Shown piece by piece: positions 44,305 to 52,320 of a stretch of 64,000 nucleotides of DNA (its first letter is position 1; the number at the start of each line of letters is the position of its first letter). The stretch spans positions 868,001 to 932,000 of the forward strand of contig NZ_CP049869.1 in assembly GCF_011300455.1 (NCBI RefSeq), written 5' to 3'. The translations under genes were made by a program, and so were the position numbers. The notes under the pieces are model-generated. The model was not told where the DNA came from. It did no database searches and was given only the letters and a program-made list of their open reading frames with translations. The DNA comes from Sphingomonas piscis. GTDB taxonomy: Bacteria > Pseudomonadota > Alphaproteobacteria > Sphingomonadales > Sphingomonadaceae.

Positions 44305-46518
44305 ATGCAGATGATTCATGCGCCCATGACGGCGCAGGAACCGGCGATCGTCGTCGTCGGCTCCCGTGAGGACGCTCATCAGGCGCCCAACACCACTGAA
44401 AGCAAGACTGCCGAAGAGCTTCGGCAGACGACCAATGTCCGCAACACGGAAGATGCGCTCCGCTACTTCCCCAGCCTGCTCGTCAGAAAGCGCCACATCG
44501 GCGACACGCAAGCGCCGCTCGCGACCCGCACCTCCGGCGTCGGCGCCAGTGCCCGCAGCCTGATCTATTCGGACGGCGTGCTGCTGTCGGCCTTGATCGG
44601 TAACAACAACAGCTTCGCCTCGCCGCGCTGGGGGATGGTGTCGCCCGAAGAGATCGACCGCGTCGACGTGCTCTACGGGCCCTTTTCGGCGCGCTACCCC
44701 GGCAATGCGATCGGCGGAGTGGTCGAGATCAGCACCCGCATGCCCGGCCATTTGCAGGGCAGTGTCACCGTCGCCGGCAACCGCCAGCACTTCGACCAAT
44801 ATGGCACGGACGGGAATTACCCTGCTTACCAAATTGCGGGGACGGTCGGCGACAAGGCTGGCCCGTTGTCGTGGTTCCTGTCGGCCAACCATGTCGACAG
44901 TAAAAGCCAGCCGCTCGCCTATATCACCGTCGCCCAATCGCCGACGAGTGCGACTCCAGGCCGTGCGGTCACCGGTGCCTTTGATCGTCTGAGCCGCACC
45001 GGATCGCCGATCTTCGTTATCGGCGCCGGTGGGTTCGAGCGCCAGCGGCAGGATAATTTTAAGGCCAAGATGGCGCTGGACCTGGCGAGCGGCTTCAAGG
45101 TCCGTTGGCAGTCCGCCGTGTTCCTCAACGACACGAACTCCCACGCGCGGACCTATCTGACGGACGCCGGCGGCAATGACGTACTCTCGGGCGTTGTGAA
45201 CATTGGCGGTCGCAACATCTCGATCCCGGCCACGGCATTCTCCAACCAGGTCTACCGCTTCGATGAGCGGCATTGGATGCATTCCGCCAGCATCGAGCAG
45301 GCCGCGCCGGGCTTCTTTTGGTCGTTGACAGGGTCGATCTACGATTATGGCAAAAGCGAGCAGCGCATTGTTGGCTCGGCGGCAGCAATCGGCACCAATG
45401 GAGCGGGGTCGGTCGTGCGGATGAACGGCACCGGCTGGCGAACCCTGGACCTTCACGGTTACGCGCACGCGACCGGTGCCCATCAGGTGCATGTCGGCGC
45501 GCACTATGACGGCTTCACGCTGAAGAATGCTCGGTTCGCGACGGCCGACTGGAAGTCCGGCGAGCGCGGCGCGCTCACCCAATTGTCCAGGGGGCACACC
45601 CGGACCTTCGCGATCTGGGCCGAAGACCAATGGAGCCTCGCGCCGAGCCTGATGGCAACCATCGGTGCGCGCTACGAATGGTGGAAGGCGTATGGCGGAC
45701 GCAACTTCAGCATGGCCCCGGTGCTGGCGGTCGAGCAGCCGGAAGTGATCTCCAGCGGGCTCTCGCCCAAGGCTTCGCTTCGGTGGCAAGGGACAAGAGG
45801 CTGGTCCGCGACGCTGTCGGCCGCACGCGCCATTCGCTTTCCTACGGTCAGCGAACTGTATCAGGCGATTGCGACCGGGCCGACGATCACCGTTCCCAAC
45901 CCGAACCTCCGGCCGGAAAAGGCGAACTCCGCCGAACTGGCGGTCGAGCACCGGAGCAATGGTGGGCACATCCGGCTCTCGCTGTTCCGAGAAGTAGTGC
46001 GCGATGCCCTGTTGTCGCAGAGCGCGCCGCTGCCCGGGTCGACGCAATTGTTCAACTATGTCCAGAATGTCGGGAAGACGCGCACCAATGGGCTGGAAGC
46101 ATCGTTCGAACGGCGCGATCTGCTGCCTCGGTTCGACGTCTCGGGCAGCTTCACCTTAACCGATCCGACGATCGTGTCCGACCCTGCGTTCAGGGCCGCG
46201 GAGGGCAAGAACATCCCGCAAGTGCCGCGCCGCAAGGCAACCCTGGTCGGAACCTGGCGCGCCACGAACGCGGCATCATTCACGCTCGCCGGACGCTACG
46301 CCAGCCGTTCCTATGGGACGATAGACAACAGCGACGTGGTCGCCCACACCTATCAAGGTTTCGAGCCCTATCTGGTGCTGGACGCGCGGGCGGTGGTGAA
46401 GCTTCCCCGCAACCTTCAGTTCGCGGTCGGCGCGGAGAATTTCACCGACAAGCGCTACTTCCTGTTCCATCCCTTCCCGGGGCGGACGCTGACGGCGGAG
46501 GTGGGCTGGAGGTTCTGA
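44305..46518 (+). CDS. TonB-dependent receptor without a visible signal peptide
   Basis: 737-residue outer-membrane receptor. The plug domain is complete (NTEDALRYFPSLLVRKRHIGD, YSDGVLLSALIG, IDRVDVLYGPFSARYPGNAIGGVVEI), and the beta barrel ends with FTDKRYFLFHPFPGRTLTAEVGWRF with the expected terminal Phe. The TonB box may be PAIVVVGS. The N terminus MQMIHAPMTAQEPA is too short for a signal peptide, and an in-frame stop lies nine bases upstream (44296-44298), although AGGTGA is well placed for this ATG. Either the signal was lost or the sequence has an error. The His-rich neighbour suggests a metal substrate, the sugar genes a glycoside. Confidence 0.87.
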   Translation: MQMIHAPMTAQEPAIVVVGSREDAHQAPNTTESKTAEELRQTTNVRNTEDALRYFPSLLVRKRHIGDTQAPLATRTSGVGASARSLIYSDGVLLSALIGNNNSFASPRWGMVSPEEIDRVDVLYGPFSARYPGNAIGGVVEISTRMPGHLQGSVTVAGNRQHFDQYGTDGNYPAYQIAGTVGDKAGPLSWFLSANHVDSKSQPLAYITVAQSPTSATPGRAVTGAFDRLSRTGSPIFVIGAGGFERQRQDNFKAKMALDLASGFKVRWQSAVFLNDTNSHARTYLTDAGGNDVLSGVVNIGGRNISIPATAFSNQVYRFDERHWMHSASIEQAAPGFFWSLTGSIYDYGKSEQRIVGSAAAIGTNGAGSVVRMNGTGWRTLDLHGYAHATGAHQVHVGAHYDGFTLKNARFATADWKSGERGALTQLSRGHTRTFAIWAEDQWSLAPSLMATIGARYEWWKAYGGRNFSMAPVLAVEQPEVISSGLSPKASLRWQGTRGWSATLSAARAIRFPTVSELYQAIATGPTITVPNPNLRPEKANSAELAVEHRSNGGHIRLSLFREVVRDALLSQSAPLPGSTQLFNYVQNVGKTRTNGLEASFERRDLLPRFDVSGSFTLTDPTIVSDPAFRAAEGKNIPQVPRRKATLVGTWRATNAASFTLAGRYASRSYGTIDNSDVVAHTYQGFEPYLVLDARAVVKLPRNLQFAVGAENFTDKRYFLFHPFPGRTLTAEVGWRF

Positions 46519-46535
46519 GCCGCCGGCCCATCACC

Positions 46536-47291
46536 TCACTTGGTCTTGAGCACCCACTTCAGGCCGCCGGCCACGTGGTTGAGGAAGTTGGGTTCGCTGT
46601 AGGACTCGTTCGTGTGGCCCATGGCGGTGTAGAAGACCCGGCCGCCTTCGTAGGTGTGGGCCCAGGACACCGGATTGGGATTGACGTCCGTCTGACCGAT
46701 CGACTGCGGGTCGACCGTGACCAGCAGCTTCATGGTCGGATTATAGTCGTCGAAATAATACCATTCGTCGGCGCGGGTGATGCTGGTCGGCATCCGCGCC
46801 GTCGAGGGGTGATCCTTCGCCTCGACATGGATCGTGCCGGTCGGCGTCCCCTGCGGGTGGCGCGCGAAATGGCCGCCGATCATCTTCTGGTACCAGGGCC
46901 AATGATAATGGGAGTCGGTCGCGGCATGGATGCCGAGAATGCCGCCGCCACGTTGGACGAAGTTCACGAAGGCGGTGCGCTTGTCACCCTGGAACCACTC
47001 GCTTTCGGGCTTTTTGGGATCCGTGGTGTTGCTGAGCAGGATGATCGCGTCATACTTCTTGAGCGAGGCATCGGTGAAGACGCTGTCGTCCTCCGTCGCC
47101 GTCATGTCGATCTTTTCGCGGGTCCCCAGCTGCTTCAGCGCCGCAACGCCGGCCTCGATCGACGCATGACGGTAGCCGGTCGTCTTCGAAAAGATCAGCA
47201 CCTGCTTGCGCGCGGCCTGCGCCGGCGCACTCGCCATGACCGCTGCCGCCACGCTCAGCACGATCGTCCGAGCCCAACCCGATTTCAGCAT
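46536..47291 (-). CDS. ThuA-domain protein, exported
   Basis: 251 residues with a signal peptide (MLKSGWARTIVLSVAAAVMASAPAQA) and a ThuA-like domain of the glutamine-amidotransferase-like fold: KQVLIFSKTTGYRHASIEAG, YDAIILLSNTTDP, RGGGILGIHAATDSHYHWPWY and the C-terminal RVFYTAMGHTNESY. ThuA/ThuB take part in trehalose use through 3-keto-trehalose, and ThuA-like proteins recur beside GMC and DUF1080 genes. The start at 47291 gives a clean signal peptide; a frame open to 47345 adds a segment without one. It is divergent from the second subunit 3-GMC-pseudoazurin operon. Confidence 0.87.
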   Translation of the reverse strand: MLKSGWARTIVLSVAAAVMASAPAQAARKQVLIFSKTTGYRHASIEAGVAALKQLGTREKIDMTATEDDSVFTDASLKKYDAIILLSNTTDPKKPESEWFQGDKRTAFVNFVQRGGGILGIHAATDSHYHWPWYQKMIGGHFARHPQGTPTGTIHVEAKDHPSTARMPTSITRADEWYYFDDYNPTMKLLVTVDPQSIGQTDVNPNPVSWAHTYEGGRVFYTAMGHTNESYSEPNFLNHVAGGLKWVLKTK

Positions 47292-47327
47292 CCCCTTGTC
47301 TCCCCAGGATATTTGTTGCCGTTTGGC

Positions 47328-47335
47328 TAACGTTA
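47328..47335. promoter_or_regulatory. TAACGTTA palindrome in the ThuA/GMC 2 divergent promoter region
   Basis: An 8-base palindrome with the AACGTT centre lies 37 bases upstream of thuA-like and 80 bases upstream of the subunit 3 gene. The same TAACGTTA core is in a 12-base palindrome before zwf (57883-57894). LacI-family regulators use operators of this symmetry; the link is speculative. Confidence 0.35.
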
Positions 47336-47415
47336 TGAATCTCAACAGCTTGTCTAGACAGGTTTTTGGGACGTGACTATGCCGGTGGCAAATAACAGGC
47401 CCAAGGAGAGGGTGC

Positions 47416-47964
47416 GTGCTTCAACCAGGTGATTTCTCGTCGCTGGACCGGCGCGAATTGATGCGCAATGCGGTGCTGCTTGTCGGCGGCACCCTGGCGG
47501 CGACGAGTCCGGCGGCCGCCCTCGCCCAATCGAAGTCGAAGAAGCCCGCGCGCTTCTTTTCGCCCGCGCAAAATGCCGTGATGGCGGAGACAGTCGACAT
47601 CATCATTCCGCGGACGGATACGCCGGGCGCGAAGGATGCCGGGGTCCCGCAAGCCTTTGACGCCATGATGCGCAACTGGGCCAATGCCGAACACCGGGCG
47701 CAATATGTGAGCGTGATCGACGAGATCGGCGGCATGGGCCTGATGAAACTGAAGCCGGCCGAGCGCCTGGAACTCATCCGGAAATTTGATGCCGACAAGC
47801 TGCAGGCGGGTGACCAGAATTATCGCCGGTTCAAGGACCTGACGATGACCCTCTATTACCTCTCCGAACCGGGGGCCACGAAGGAGCTCCGCTACGAGCT
47901 GATCCCCGGCAAGTGGGAACCCTGGATCGAGGTCACGCCGGATACCCGCACGTGGGCAGCTTAA
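47416..47964 (+). CDS. Gluconate 2-dehydrogenase subunit 3-like protein (small subunit of GMC 2)
   Basis: 182 residues with a Tat-type signal (LDRRELMRNAVLLVGGTLAATSPAAALAQ). The body has FFSPAQNAVMAETVDIIIPRTDTPGAKDAG and FKDLTMTLYYLSEPGATKEL, typical of this small-subunit family and clearly related to, but shorter than, the one at 30.5 kb. The start is GTG with AAGGAGAGGG upstream. The GMC oxidoreductase follows after 27 bases. It is expected to carry the catalytic subunit through the Tat system and to help couple it to the electron acceptor. Confidence 0.88.
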   Translation: MLQPGDFSSLDRRELMRNAVLLVGGTLAATSPAAALAQSKSKKPARFFSPAQNAVMAETVDIIIPRTDTPGAKDAGVPQAFDAMMRNWANAEHRAQYVSVIDEIGGMGLMKLKPAERLELIRKFDADKLQAGDQNYRRFKDLTMTLYYLSEPGATKELRYELIPGKWEPWIEVTPDTRTWAA

Positions 47965-47991
47965 CGAAACTCTGGGCGGGGATGATCAGCA

Positions 47992-49674
47992 ATGTTTGAT
48001 GCAATCGTAGTCGGGTCGGGCATGAGCGGCGGCTGGGTGGCCAAGGAGCTCACCGAAAAAGGCCTCAAGACGCTCGTGATCGAGCGCGGCCGCCACGTCG
48101 AGCATGGTTCCGATTATAAGGACGGGCTGCAGCCGTGGGAGCTCGAGAATTATGGCATGGTGCCGGAGGACGAGGCCGACAAGGACTATTTCGTCCAGAA
48201 GCGCTGCTACGCATTCAGCACCGCGAACCAGGATTTCTGGGTCAAGGACAGCGACCACCCCTATACCTATCCGGCCGACAAGCCGTTCCTGTGGATCCGC
48301 GGCTATCACCTCGGCGGCCGATCGATCATGTGGGGGCGCCAGTCCTACCGCATGTCGCCGATGGACTTTGAATCCAACGCCAAGGACGGCCATGGCAACG
48401 ACTGGCCGATCCGCTACGAGGATCTGAAGCCCTGGTACGATCATGTCGAGAAGTTCGCCGGCATTTCGGGCTCGAAGGACGGCCTGCCGCAGCTCCCTGA
48501 TGGCGAATTCCTGCCCGCTATGGCCTTCACTGGCACCGAAGTAGATTTCAAGAAGAAGCTCGAGGCCAAGTGGCCGACCCGTAAGATGATCATGGGCCGC
48601 GCCGCTCACCTGACGGCGGTCACGCCTGAGCAGGAGGAACTGGGCCGCTCGACCTGCCAGTACCGCGCCCTTTGCGAGCGTGGCTGCTCGTTCGGCGCTT
48701 ATTTCTCCAGCCTCAGCGCCACGCTGCCGGCGGCGGAGCGGACCGGCAACCTGACCATCGTCACCGATGCGATCGTCCACAGCGTCGTCTACGATCCGAA
48801 GACCAAGAAGGCGACGGGCGTCCGGGTCATCGATGCAAAGACCAGGGAAGGCCGGACCTACGAAGCCAAGGTCATCTTCCTCAACGCCTCGACCATTCCG
48901 ACGGCGCAGATTCTCCTGAACTCCAAGTCCGAAGCTTTCCCGAACGGTCTTGCAAACCGCTCCGACGCGGTCGGCCGTTATCTGATGGACCACATCAGCC
49001 TCGGCGCGGGTGGCACCTATCCGGGCTTCGAGGATCGCTACCATCACGGCCGCCGTCCCAACGGCTTCTACATTCCGCGTTATCGCAACGTGACGGAGAA
49101 GGCGGAAAGCTTCGTTCGAGGCTTCGGCTACCAGGGCGGCATCTACCGCGACAATTGGCGGCGCGGCGTCAACGCGCCGGGCGTGGGTGCGGAGCTGAAG
49201 AACAACATGCGCAAGCCGGGACCCTGGCAGGTGCGTCTCACCGGTTTCGGCGAAATGCTCCCACGCAAGGAAAACCGCGTTACCATTCACCAGAGCAACG
49301 TCGATCAGTGGGGCATGCCGATCGTCAATATCGATTGCGGCGTAGGTCCGAACGAGAGAGCGATGCTGGACCAGATCGGCAAGGACGCACGCGAGATGCT
49401 GGAGTCGGCCGGTGCCACCAACATCGGTGTCGCCACTTACTACGGCGGGCTGGGCCTCGGTATTCACGAAATGGGCACGGCGCACATGGGCAAGGACCCG
49501 ACCAAGTCGGTGCTCAACAAGTATAACCAGGCCCACGACGTTCCGAACCTGTTCATCACCGATGGTTCAGCAATGGCTTCGGGCGGGTGCCAGAATCCAT
49601 CGCTTACCTACATGGCGATGTCCGCTCGGGGGGCTCATTATGCAGCGGAATTCCTGAAGGAAGGCCGCATCTAG
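47992..49674 (+). CDS. GMC-family FAD oxidoreductase 2
   Basis: 560-residue paralogue of the GMC enzyme at 31.2 kb. The FAD motif is VVGSGMSGGWVAKELTEKG. The cysteine set C222-x5-C228-x3-C232 has exactly the spacing seen in GMC 1 and is a candidate iron-sulfur site. The active-site region is GLGLGIHEMGTAHMGKDP, and the C-terminal Asn-Pro motif is GGCQNPSLTYMAM. There is no signal peptide; the preceding small subunit supplies a Tat signal. A pseudoazurin gene follows after 17 bases and is probably the electron acceptor. The substrate is probably a sugar or glycoside. Confidence 0.9.
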   Translation: MFDAIVVGSGMSGGWVAKELTEKGLKTLVIERGRHVEHGSDYKDGLQPWELENYGMVPEDEADKDYFVQKRCYAFSTANQDFWVKDSDHPYTYPADKPFLWIRGYHLGGRSIMWGRQSYRMSPMDFESNAKDGHGNDWPIRYEDLKPWYDHVEKFAGISGSKDGLPQLPDGEFLPAMAFTGTEVDFKKKLEAKWPTRKMIMGRAAHLTAVTPEQEELGRSTCQYRALCERGCSFGAYFSSLSATLPAAERTGNLTIVTDAIVHSVVYDPKTKKATGVRVIDAKTREGRTYEAKVIFLNASTIPTAQILLNSKSEAFPNGLANRSDAVGRYLMDHISLGAGGTYPGFEDRYHHGRRPNGFYIPRYRNVTEKAESFVRGFGYQGGIYRDNWRRGVNAPGVGAELKNNMRKPGPWQVRLTGFGEMLPRKENRVTIHQSNVDQWGMPIVNIDCGVGPNERAMLDQIGKDAREMLESAGATNIGVATYYGGLGLGIHEMGTAHMGKDPTKSVLNKYNQAHDVPNLFITDGSAMASGGCQNPSLTYMAMSARGAHYAAEFLKEGRI

Positions 49675-49691
49675 TTCGACGGAGAGTATCT

Positions 49692-50129
49692 ATGACGTTT
49701 GCGTTTCGTGCTGCCCTTGCAGCGTCCGCCATCGCGCTTGTCGCGGTTCCAGCATCCGCCAAGCAGCATCAGGTCAAGATGCTGAACAATGGCGCAAGCG
49801 GCCTGATGGTGTTCGAACCCGCCTTTCTGAAGGTGGCGCCGGGCGACAGCGTGAAATTCCTCGCAACCCAGAAGGGCCACAACGCGGAGATCGTCGCGGG
49901 CATGACCCCGGGACCAGGCTTCAAGGGCAAGATCAACGAAGAGATCGTCGTCACCTTCTCCAAAGAAGGCCTCTACGGCTACAAATGTCTGCCGCACACC
50001 GGCATGGGCATGGTCGGCCTGGTGCAGGTCGGCAAGCCGGTCAACAAGGGCTCGGCGACCGCCGCCGCAGCCAAGCTTCCTGGCCTCGGCAAAAAGCGTA
50101 TGACCGCGCTGCTTGCACAAGCGAAGTAA
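49692..50129 (+). CDS. Pseudoazurin-type blue copper protein
   Basis: 145 residues with a signal peptide (MTFAFRAALAASAIALVAVPASA). The type 1 copper ligands are all present: His63 (GHNAEI), Cys99, His102 and Met107 (KCLPHTGMGM), with the C-x2-H-x4-M spacing of pseudoazurins. A basic C-terminal extension (KLPGLGKKRMTALL) follows the cupredoxin fold. It is a periplasmic one-electron carrier. Its place right behind a GMC dehydrogenase gene suggests that it takes electrons from that enzyme in place of a cytochrome c subunit. GGAGAG lies five bases before the ATG. Confidence 0.92.
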   Translation: MTFAFRAALAASAIALVAVPASAKQHQVKMLNNGASGLMVFEPAFLKVAPGDSVKFLATQKGHNAEIVAGMTPGPGFKGKINEEIVVTFSKEGLYGYKCLPHTGMGMVGLVQVGKPVNKGSATAAAAKLPGLGKKRMTALLAQAK

Positions 50130-50239
50130 GCGCCGCCACGCCTTCGTTCAGGCAGCATCCAGCCCCGTTCGTTTCCATTCCGCAACCGATGCTTTATCCG
50201 CGGGTTTTGGAAGCGAACGGCTAGGAGCCTGGGACTGAT

Positions 50240-50905
50240 ATGCGTGTACTGATCGTCGAAGACGAACCCAATCTCGGCCGCCAGCTGCGCTCGACGCTGG
50301 AGGGCGCCGGCTATGCGGTCGATCTCGCCACCGATGGCGAGGACGGCCACTATCTGGGGTCCACCGAGAATTACGACGCCGTCATCCTCGACCTCGGCTT
50401 GCCCGAGATCGACGGGCTGACGGTGCTCGACCGCTGGCGCAAGGAAGGCCGGCGGATGCCGGTGCTGGTGCTGACGGCGCGCGACAGCTGGTCGGACAAG
50501 GTGGCCGGGCTCGATGCCGGTGCCGACGATTATCTCGCCAAGCCTTTCCAGACCGAGGAATTGATCGCCCGCCTCCGCGCGCTGATCCGCCGCGCATCCG
50601 GCAATGCGTCGAGCGAGCTGATCGCCGGTGACATCCGCCTCGACACACGCTCGGGCAAGGTCACCAAGGGCGGCGAGCCGGTGAAGCTGACGGCGCAGGA
50701 ATATAAGCTCCTGTCCTACCTTCTCCACCACAAGGGCAAGGTCGTCAGCCGCACCGAGCTGATCGAGCATATCTACGATCAGGACTTCGATCGGGACTCC
50801 AACACCATCGAAGTGTTCGTAACACGCATCCGCAAGAAGCTCGGCGCCGACGTCATCACCACGATTCGCGGGCTGGGTTACAGCCTTGAGGATCCGGGCG
50901 CTTGA
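50240..50905 (+). CDS. OmpR/PhoP-type response regulator
   Basis: 221 residues. The receiver has VLIVEDEPNLGRQL, the phospho-acceptor in VILDLGLPEIDGL and the lysine in DYLAKPFQ. The C-terminal winged helix is OmpR-type (PVKLTAQEYKLLSYLLHHKG, NTIEVFVTRIRKKLG, TTIRGLGYSL). It pairs with the next gene, whose TTG start overlaps its stop (TTGA). The combination resembles PhoP/PhoQ or the related alphaproteobacterial pairs that sense envelope conditions. A link to the copper protein upstream is not shown. Confidence 0.93.
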   Translation: MRVLIVEDEPNLGRQLRSTLEGAGYAVDLATDGEDGHYLGSTENYDAVILDLGLPEIDGLTVLDRWRKEGRRMPVLVLTARDSWSDKVAGLDAGADDYLAKPFQTEELIARLRALIRRASGNASSELIAGDIRLDTRSGKVTKGGEPVKLTAQEYKLLSYLLHHKGKVVSRTELIEHIYDQDFDRDSNTIEVFVTRIRKKLGADVITTIRGLGYSLEDPGA

Positions 50906-52287
50906 ACGACCCCGCCGCCTCGACGGTGGCGGCGCCCAAGCAGCCGAAAGGGGCGCGTTCCCGTTCGCTGACCCGGCGTATGATCGTGGTCGCGGCGCTG
51001 TGGATCATCCTGCTGTTGTTCGCGGGTGGTTTCGCGCTTGACCGGGTGCTGACGCGAACCTTGCTGCACAGTTTCGACGAGCAGCTTCAGCTGGAACTCA
51101 ACGCCCTAATCTCCGCGTCGGAGATCGGCCCCGATGGCGAAGTGACGTTCAATCGCCCGCCGGCCGACCAGCGCTTCGTTGAGCCGTACTCCGGCAAATA
51201 TTTTCAGATCAGCGGCCAAGGCGCGGAAACCTTTCCTTCCCGTTCGCTGTGGGATCGCCAGCTTCGTTATTCGGGGCAGCACAACGACACCGAGCCGCAC
51301 GTCTACAACAGCAGCGAGTTTGGCGCGCAGGAGCTGCTGCGAATTGCCGAGCGCGATGCGATCATCCCCGGTTCAAAGGTTCGCTGGCGCTTTCAAGTCG
51401 CTCAATCGCGCGAAGTGCTGGACGACCAGATCAAGCAGCTCCGCACCACCTTGTTCTGGAGCTTCGCCGTGCTGGGCGCGGGGCTGATCATTCTTGCAGC
51501 ACTGCAGACCTTCTACGGATTGTGGCCGCTGCGGCGCGTGCGCCGCGAGGTGGCGATGATCCGGTCCGGCGAGAAGACGCGCATTGGCGAAAATTTCCCG
51601 GGCGAGATCCGGCCATTGACCGAGGAGATCAATCAGCTTCTTGCCCACAGCGAGGCGCAAGCCGAAGAGGCACGCCGCCATGCCGGCAACCTTGCCCACG
51701 CCCTGAAGACGCCCCTCACGGTTCTCACCAATGCGGCGACCGCCAATTCGCCCGACCTGGTAGACACCGTTTGCCGTGAGGCGCAGGTCATGCGGCGGCA
51801 GGTCGACCACCATCTCGCCCGTGCCAGAGCAATCGGCCGCCGCTCGTCGGTGCAGGCGCGCGCCCGTGTGTGGGACAGCGTCGAGGCGGTAGAGCGCGCC
51901 GTCGACCGGCTGTACGAAGCGGTCACGGTCGACATCGCAGGCGACAAGCAAGCAGAGGTCCGGGTCGAACGCCAGGATCTCGACGAGATGATCGGCAACC
52001 TCATCGAAAATGCCGCTAAATATGGCGGCGGGCGCGTGTTCGTGACGGTCGAGGCGCGGGCCGGATGGGTCGATGTGGTTGTCGAGGATGACGGCCGCGG
52101 CATTCCGGAGGCCGAGCGCGAAGCCATCTTCGCTCGCGGCGCGCGTCTCGACACGGAAAAGCCTGGGACCGGACTTGGGCTCGCGATCGTTCGCGACGTC
52201 GCCGAAATTTATGGTGGGCGGATTGCGCTGGAGGAAAGCGAGGATCTTGGCGGGCTGCTAGCCCGGCTAAGCCTGCCGGCGGGCTAG
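50902..52287 (+). CDS. Sensor histidine kinase (PhoQ-like)
   Basis: 461 residues. The first transmembrane helix is MIVVAALWIILLLFAGGFAL, then a periplasmic sensor of about 110 residues, then a second helix (FWSFAVLGAGLIILAALQTF), a HAMP-like linker and a HisKA site (GNLAHALKTPLTVL). The ATPase domain shows IGNLIENAAKYGG, VEDDGRGI and GTGLGLAIVRDVAEIYGG. The TTG at 50902 overlaps the regulator stop and is probable because no ATG lies before the first helix; the ribosome binding site is weak. It is the cognate kinase of the preceding regulator. Confidence 0.9.
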   Translation: MNDPAASTVAAPKQPKGARSRSLTRRMIVVAALWIILLLFAGGFALDRVLTRTLLHSFDEQLQLELNALISASEIGPDGEVTFNRPPADQRFVEPYSGKYFQISGQGAETFPSRSLWDRQLRYSGQHNDTEPHVYNSSEFGAQELLRIAERDAIIPGSKVRWRFQVAQSREVLDDQIKQLRTTLFWSFAVLGAGLIILAALQTFYGLWPLRRVRREVAMIRSGEKTRIGENFPGEIRPLTEEINQLLAHSEAQAEEARRHAGNLAHALKTPLTVLTNAATANSPDLVDTVCREAQVMRRQVDHHLARARAIGRRSSVQARARVWDSVEAVERAVDRLYEAVTVDIAGDKQAEVRVERQDLDEMIGNLIENAAKYGGGRVFVTVEARAGWVDVVVEDDGRGIPEAEREAIFARGARLDTEKPGTGLGLAIVRDVAEIYGGRIALEESEDLGGLLARLSLPAG

Positions 52288-52320
52288 GAAAAACGGCCTC
52301 TCCCCGCTAGTGGGGCAACC

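Noticed and set aside
44287..46047. A 586-codon open frame antisense to the TonB receptor
   Set aside because: Shadow of the receptor gene; composition is Arg/Ala/Gly/His-rich without any domain.
43862..46518. Reading the DUF2946-like gene and the TonB receptor as one split gene
   Set aside because: The first protein has its own membrane segment and complete ending, and a ribosome binding site precedes the receptor ATG.
47986..49536. A 516-codon open frame antisense to GMC 2
   Set aside because: Shadow frame; GMC 2 has a complete FAD-enzyme sequence on the plus strand.
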